IMG/VR virus record: IMGVR_UViG_3300020185_000335
Location: 1-20,022 of that record
Reading direction: 5' to 3' (one strand)
From: a virus
DNA length: 20,022 nt
Part shown: positions 16,786 to 20,022 of the stretch, piece by piece
Position numbering within the stretch: position 1 is the first letter of the stretch
How the letters are laid out: every line of letters starts with the position of its first letter
Made by a program: the position numbers and the translations under genes
The notes under the pieces: model-generated
What the model was told of the DNA's origin: nothing
What the model saw: the letters and a program-made list of their open reading frames with translations, nothing else
The model's database searches: none

Positions 16786-16949
16786 GAATTTACATACTAA
16801 CCTATGTAAACCGATCGGGAGCGAGAAAACCCTTTTTGGTGGGTGGCAGCATCAAGCTCTAACGGGCGAAGTTGGTTCGATTTCTCCAACTCCCTATTTA
16901 TTCATGGTCGTTAAACCAACAACTGTCACATTAAACTGAAAGGAAAACT
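16786..16949 (+). other. Structured 164-nt intergenic region, possible RNA element
   Basis: This is the longest gap in the window. It begins with a perfect 8-bp hairpin (TTTACATA 16789-16796 / TATGTAAA 16803-16810, loop CTAACC). It contains the palindrome CCGATCGG (16811-16818), a small stem ACCC/GGGT (16829-16832 with 16841-16844), and a 6-bp stem AGTTGG/CCAACT (16870-16875 with 16886-16891). GGGAG (16817-16821) could also pair with CTCCC (16890-16894), closing about 78 nt. The central part is richer in G and C than its surroundings. The last 50 bases lead to GAAAGGA and the next gene. No convincing promoter is seen. It could be a terminator/leader pair or a small RNA. Confidence 0.4.
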
Positions 16950-17198
16950 ATGACACACAAAGATGACTTGGAAAATGCATTTCCACAAGATAAACAAATT
17001 GGAGGATCTCACTATAAAGATTTTCCCATTCAACCTTATGAATTTATTTCAAAAAATAACTTATCATTTTTTCAAGGTAACGTTGTAAAATACGTTTGTA
17101 GATACTTGAATAAAAATGGAATACAAGATATAGAAAAGATAATTCATTACTGTGAATTAGAAATTAAAAAGATGAAAGATATGAAGAGGAAAAAATGA
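16950..17198 (+). CDS. DUF3310 protein (T7 gp1.7 C-terminal-like)
   Basis: An 82-residue protein almost entirely made of the DUF3310 domain: GGSHYKDFPIQPYEFI, then LSFFQGNVVKYVCRYLNKNG, then QDIEKIIHYCELEI. The same domain (HYK, then IEP-x-EF, then GNVVKYVTRYK-x-KNG) is found in T7 gp1.7, a thymidylate/nucleotide kinase, and in many small phage proteins. Whether this stand-alone copy has kinase activity is unclear; no P-loop is visible. A nucleotide-metabolism role next to the polymerase would make sense. Shine-Dalgarno GAAAGGA at 16938-16944. The last codons contain AGAGGA, which serves as the ribosome binding site for the tiny gene starting in its stop codon (ATGA overlap). Confidence 0.85.
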   Translation: MTHKDDLENAFPQDKQIGGSHYKDFPIQPYEFISKNNLSFFQGNVVKYVCRYLNKNGIQDIEKIIHYCELEIKKMKDMKRKK

Positions 17199-17260
17199 AT
17201 ACATATACTGAAATTTTTGGTTTGTTGATTATAACAATATTTATGTTTGGATTGATATAA
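17195..17260 (+). CDS. 21-residue hydrophobic microprotein
   Basis: ATG at 17195-17197 overlaps the DUF3310 stop by 4 bases (ATGA), with a Shine-Dalgarno-like AGAGGA at 17185-17190. It encodes 21 residues: a short polar start (MNTYTE) and then an almost wholly hydrophobic helix (IFGLLIITIFMFGLI). Its stop TAA shares a base with the next start (TAATG at 17258-17262). Overlaps on both sides plus a ribosome binding site argue that it is translated. It would be a single-span membrane peptide. Function unknown; it might be a small toxin-like or regulatory peptide, or exist mainly to couple translation of its neighbours. Confidence 0.55.
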   Translation: MNTYTEIFGLLIITIFMFGLI

Positions 17261-17514
17261 TGGAAACTATTACTTTGAATAATATTTTAGTTACTAGAGA
17301 AAGATCTAATTCATATAGAATTAGATTGAATAATGGTTTACTTTTTTCAATTCCTAAAAATTTTATTAAATTTAATAATAGTAAAAAGACAGAAGCTATT
17401 TGTGTTAAAGAAATTTTTAATAACAATATTTTATTAGAAAAAAATAAAATAAAAAATAAAGAAATTGAATTTTTAAAAATGTTAAATAAAAGTAATTTGA
17501 AGGAGATTAGATAA
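17260..17514 (+). CDS. Small unknown protein upstream of DNA polymerase
   Basis: An 84-residue basic, Asn/Lys/Ile-rich protein. The first 60 residues look beta-rich (ITLNNILVTRERSNSYRIRL; LLFSIPKNFIKF; EAICVKEIFNNNILLEK), perhaps a small barrel-like domain. The last 20 form a charged helix (KEIEFLKMLNKSNLKEI). No known motif is recognised. It is joined by one-base TAATG overlaps to the microprotein before it and the polymerase after it, so its product may be made together with the polymerase. An accessory or nucleic-acid-binding role is conceivable but not shown. Confidence 0.6.
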   Translation: METITLNNILVTRERSNSYRIRLNNGLLFSIPKNFIKFNNSKKTEAICVKEIFNNNILLEKNKIKNKEIEFLKMLNKSNLKEIR

Positions 17515-19451
17515 TGTTAATGCCAACTACAGAATGGGTAGCACCTACAGAATTTCCTGATCTAAGAAAAGCAGATGAGATTGCGATTGACTTGGAGACA
17601 AGAGATCCAGATTTAAAGAGTAAGGGTTCAGGGGCCATAAGTGGTAATGGTGAAGTTGTAGGTATAGCTGTAGCTGTAGATGGGTATAAAAACTATTTTC
17701 CAATAGCACATGGTGAAGGTCCTAACATGCCTAGAGATCAGGTATTGAAATGGTTTAAAGATGTATGTGAATCACCTGCTACAAAAATATTTCACAATGC
17801 AATGTATGATGTATGTTGGATACGTAATTTAGGTATAAAAATCAATGGTTTAATTATTGATACCATGGTTGCAGCATCACTCATTGATGAAAATAGATTT
17901 TCATTTACATTAAACTCTTTATCTTGGGTCTATTTAAATAAAGGTAAGAATGAATCATTACTTACTAATGCAGCGAAAGAACGTGGATTAGATCCTAAAG
18001 CTGAAATGTGGAAAATGCCTGCAAGTGAAGTAGGAGCATATGCGGAAGAGGATGCAGCTCTAACTTTAGAGCTTTGGCATTTATTTAAAAAAATAATTAT
18101 AGAAGAAGATCTACAGAATATATTTAATCTTGAGACTGATCTTTTTCCTTGTTTAGTTGATATGCGCCACCTAGGTGTTCGGGTAGATATCGAGAAAGCC
18201 AATCAATTGAAAACAGCACTGGCAATAAAAGAAGAAAACTTATTGCAACAAATAAAAATAGAATCAGGAGTAGACACTCAGTTATGGGCTGCCAGATCAA
18301 TTGAAAAAGTTTTCCAAAAATTAAATTTACCTTACGAAGTAACTGAAAAAACTGGTGCACCATCATTTACTAAAAATTTTATTTCTAAACATAATCATCC
18401 TGTCGTTAACATGATAGCAGAAGCTAGAAAAATAAACAAGGTAAGAACAACTTTTATAGATACAATATTAAGACATGAACACAAAGGTAGAATTCATGCA
18501 GATATAAATCAAATTAGATCTGATGATGGAGGAACAGTTACAGGAAGGTTTAGTTATTCTAATCCAAATCTACAACAAATTCCAGCAAGAGATCCTGATA
18601 CAGGTCCATTGATAAGATCACTATTTATACCAGAAGAAGGTTGTAAGTGGGGTACGTTTGATTACTCACAACAAGAACCAAGATTGGTTGCACACTACGC
18701 ATTAAGATTTGAATATGATTCAGCACAAGTTATTGCAGACTCATATGAAAATGATCCATCAACTGACTTTCACCAAATTGTTGCGGACATGGCAGAGATT
18801 GATAGAAAAGAAGCTAAGACAATTAACTTAGGTTTATTTTATGGAATGGGTAAAGCTAAATTACAAAATGAATTAGCTGTATCAAAAGAAAAAGCAGATG
18901 AATTATTTAATACTTATCATGGTAGAGTACCATTTGTAAAAGAATTAATGAGTGGAGTTATGAATGCTGCACAACAAAAAGGTAGAATAAAAACTTTATT
19001 GGGTAGACGTTGTAGATTTCCTAAATACGAACCAATTCTAAGAGGTTCTGATTGGGGTACATTTGTACCTGCAGCAGATCATGAAAGAATGAAGGATCTA
19101 AAAGAAATGGGACCATACTTATTAGATGAGAATGGTGATCAAGAAAAAGATGTTGATGGTAAACCAAAGAAAAATTATTGGTATAAAAATGGACATAGAA
19201 GAGCATTTACTTACAAAGCATTAAACAAATTAATTCAAGGTAGTGCTGCTGATATGACTAAAAAAGCAATGGTTGATCTATATAAAGAAGGTTTAATAGG
19301 TCATATACAAATACATGATGAATTAGATTTTTCTATTGAATCTGAAAAACAAGCTGATAAAATAAAACAAATAATGGAACATGCAGTAGAACTAAAAGTT
19401 CCTAATAAAGTTGATTACGAATCTGGACCTAATTGGGGCGAAATAAAATGA
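17514..19451 (+). CDS. Family A DNA polymerase with 3'-5' exonuclease
   Basis: A 645-residue Pol I-type enzyme. The N-terminal proofreading exonuclease has Exo I DLE (D26, E28), Exo II FHNAMYDV (N95, D99) and Exo III YAEED (Y176, D180). The polymerase domain shows motif A FDYSQQEPRL (catalytic D383), motif B RKEAKTINLGLFYGMG (R431, K435, Y443) and motif C IHDE (H601, D602, E603). There is no 5'-3' exonuclease domain, as usual in phage replicative polymerases. At the position of E. coli Phe762 (T7 Tyr526) it has Leu439, a variant known in viral Pol A families. Start chosen at the TAATG overlap with Shine-Dalgarno AAGGAG at 17500-17505. A likely insertion of polar residues lies at about 505-560 between motifs B and C. 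Confidence 0.96.
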   Translation: MLMPTTEWVAPTEFPDLRKADEIAIDLETRDPDLKSKGSGAISGNGEVVGIAVAVDGYKNYFPIAHGEGPNMPRDQVLKWFKDVCESPATKIFHNAMYDVCWIRNLGIKINGLIIDTMVAASLIDENRFSFTLNSLSWVYLNKGKNESLLTNAAKERGLDPKAEMWKMPASEVGAYAEEDAALTLELWHLFKKIIIEEDLQNIFNLETDLFPCLVDMRHLGVRVDIEKANQLKTALAIKEENLLQQIKIESGVDTQLWAARSIEKVFQKLNLPYEVTEKTGAPSFTKNFISKHNHPVVNMIAEARKINKVRTTFIDTILRHEHKGRIHADINQIRSDDGGTVTGRFSYSNPNLQQIPARDPDTGPLIRSLFIPEEGCKWGTFDYSQQEPRLVAHYALRFEYDSAQVIADSYENDPSTDFHQIVADMAEIDRKEAKTINLGLFYGMGKAKLQNELAVSKEKADELFNTYHGRVPFVKELMSGVMNAAQQKGRIKTLLGRRCRFPKYEPILRGSDWGTFVPAADHERMKDLKEMGPYLLDENGDQEKDVDGKPKKNYWYKNGHRRAFTYKALNKLIQGSAADMTKKAMVDLYKEGLIGHIQIHDELDFSIESEKQADKIKQIMEHAVELKVPNKVDYESGPNWGEIK

Positions 19452-19458
19452 GAAATTT

Positions 19459-20022
19459 ATGGCATACCTTAACGCAAACATACCACCAATTTATTGTAAA
19501 ATTCGTACAGAGTATTTGTATGATATGGACATGGATAAAAGAGGTGAGCAGGACTGTGTGGTGTTTGGTATTTCGAGTATTTCAGGACGTGCGCTCTTAT
19601 TTAATATCATGCTACCCAATGGTGCGTGCTTTTGGCGTTTGCCTATCTCAGCGTTTTTCCAAAAATCGTATGACCGAACCAAAGTGCCTGATATGCAAGT
19701 CAACGAATTACAACTGTGGAATTGTTTTAGTTATTATCCTAGTGTTCATTGCTTTGATTGGCTAGCAGGAATAGACGGTAAGTATCTAGGTAAAGATAAA
19801 AAATTTTACAAAGGTCAATATTTATTTACGGTTGACTGGGCTCATCCAGAGACTAATATACTAAACACGGAACATTCAGAAATTCCGCAAGAGCACAAGT
19901 GTGCACACATAATTGCATTAGATAATGGTAATTATGCAGCGCAGCCAAACAATAGAATCATTTGGCATGTGAACAGTTATACTACCGACAATGATTGGCC
20001 TGATTACAGTGTACAAAATACT
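19459..20022 (+). CDS. Conserved-looking phage protein, 3' end beyond window
   Basis: Starting from ATG at 19459, 7 bases after the polymerase stop, the frame stays open for 188 codons to the window edge, so it is a real gene cut by the boundary. It begins MAYLNANIPPIYCKIRTEYL and includes CVVFGISSISGRALLFNIML, ACFWRLPISAFFQK, LQLWNCFSYYPSV, YLFTVDWAHPETN, EIPQEHKCAHIIALDNGNYA and AQPNNRIIWH. I recall this pattern as a widespread phage hypothetical protein found beside replication genes (memory, not a search). No catalytic motif or membrane segment is seen. Its first 250 bases are noticeably less AT-rich than the polymerase gene. The ribosome binding site is weak (GAGAAA inside the polymerase end), suggesting coupling. 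Confidence 0.75.
   Translation, partial: MAYLNANIPPIYCKIRTEYLYDMDMDKRGEQDCVVFGISSISGRALLFNIMLPNGACFWRLPISAFFQKSYDRTKVPDMQVNELQLWNCFSYYPSVHCFDWLAGIDGKYLGKDKKFYKGQYLFTVDWAHPETNILNTEHSEIPQEHKCAHIIALDNGNYAAQPNNRIIWHVNSYTTDNDWPDYSVQNT

Noticed and set aside
16817-16896. tRNA-like stretch with GGTTCGATT and matching GGGAG/CTCCC ends about 78 nt apart
   Set aside because: Only 5 acceptor pairs and 3 of 5 T-stem pairs form, and there is no D arm or anticodon stem. Not a tRNA.
19448-19765. Open frame starting in the polymerase stop (ATGA) and ending in a hydrophobic tail
   Set aside because: It overlaps the conserved-looking frame from 19459, which stays open to the window end and has a natural protein composition. 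Most likely a shadow.
1-20022. CRISPR arrays, insertion sequences, integrase or attachment sites
   Set aside because: No regularly spaced repeats, transposase/recombinase motifs or tRNA-derived att sequence were seen on either strand.

Overview
The window looks like part of the genome of a tailed bacteriophage, probably a marine podovirus-like phage of an AT-rich host. Genes are packed with almost no gaps. Virion-type proteins are followed by a replication module with a family A DNA polymerase, an archaeo-eukaryotic-type primase, two helicases and a T7 gp1.7-like domain protein. The DNA is strongly AT-rich and coding sequence favours A/T-ending codons, which fits phages of SAR11-type alphaproteobacteria. 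That host assignment is inference from composition and family resemblance only. No terminase, portal, major capsid protein, integrase, tRNA or CRISPR array is visible, so this is a fragment rather than a whole genome.

Left part (1-10297, all + strand): the 3' end of a GT4-type glycosyltransferase and a GT-A type glycosyltransferase, then a promoter-like sequence and six genes that look like late virion and lysis genes. These are a protein with a C-terminal block common in marine phage virion proteins, a Gln/Ala-rich protein, a 361-residue protein sharing a short motif with the first, a 1544-residue giant that is probably an internal virion or DNA-ejection protein, a 298-residue low-complexity protein, and a 66-residue coiled-coil plus membrane-anchor protein resembling an XhlA-type holin. 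Several are joined by TAATG stop/start overlaps.

Middle (10298-12230): a perfect 10-bp hairpin separates the late operon from a convergent minus-strand SNF2-family helicase gene. That gene has its own near-consensus promoter, and a small conserved-looking + strand gene begins right beside it. A perfect sigma70-type promoter (TTGACA, 17 nt, TATAAT) lies just after the small gene.

Right part (12265-20022, all + strand): a coiled-coil protein, a putative ssDNA-binding protein, an AEP-type primase with an acidic tail, a UvrD-like SF1 helicase, a 164-nt structured intergenic stretch, a DUF3310 protein, a 21-residue hydrophobic microprotein, an 84-residue unknown, the DNA polymerase, and a conserved-looking gene running off the right edge. 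Together these would form a phage replisome in which the primase is separate from the helicase, unlike the fused T7 gp4. The polymerase carries leucine at the position equivalent to E. coli Pol I Phe762.

I see no clearly undescribed system. The best leads are the repeated GGRIGYA motif in two virion-type proteins, the translationally coupled microprotein cassette before the polymerase, and the structured intergenic regions.
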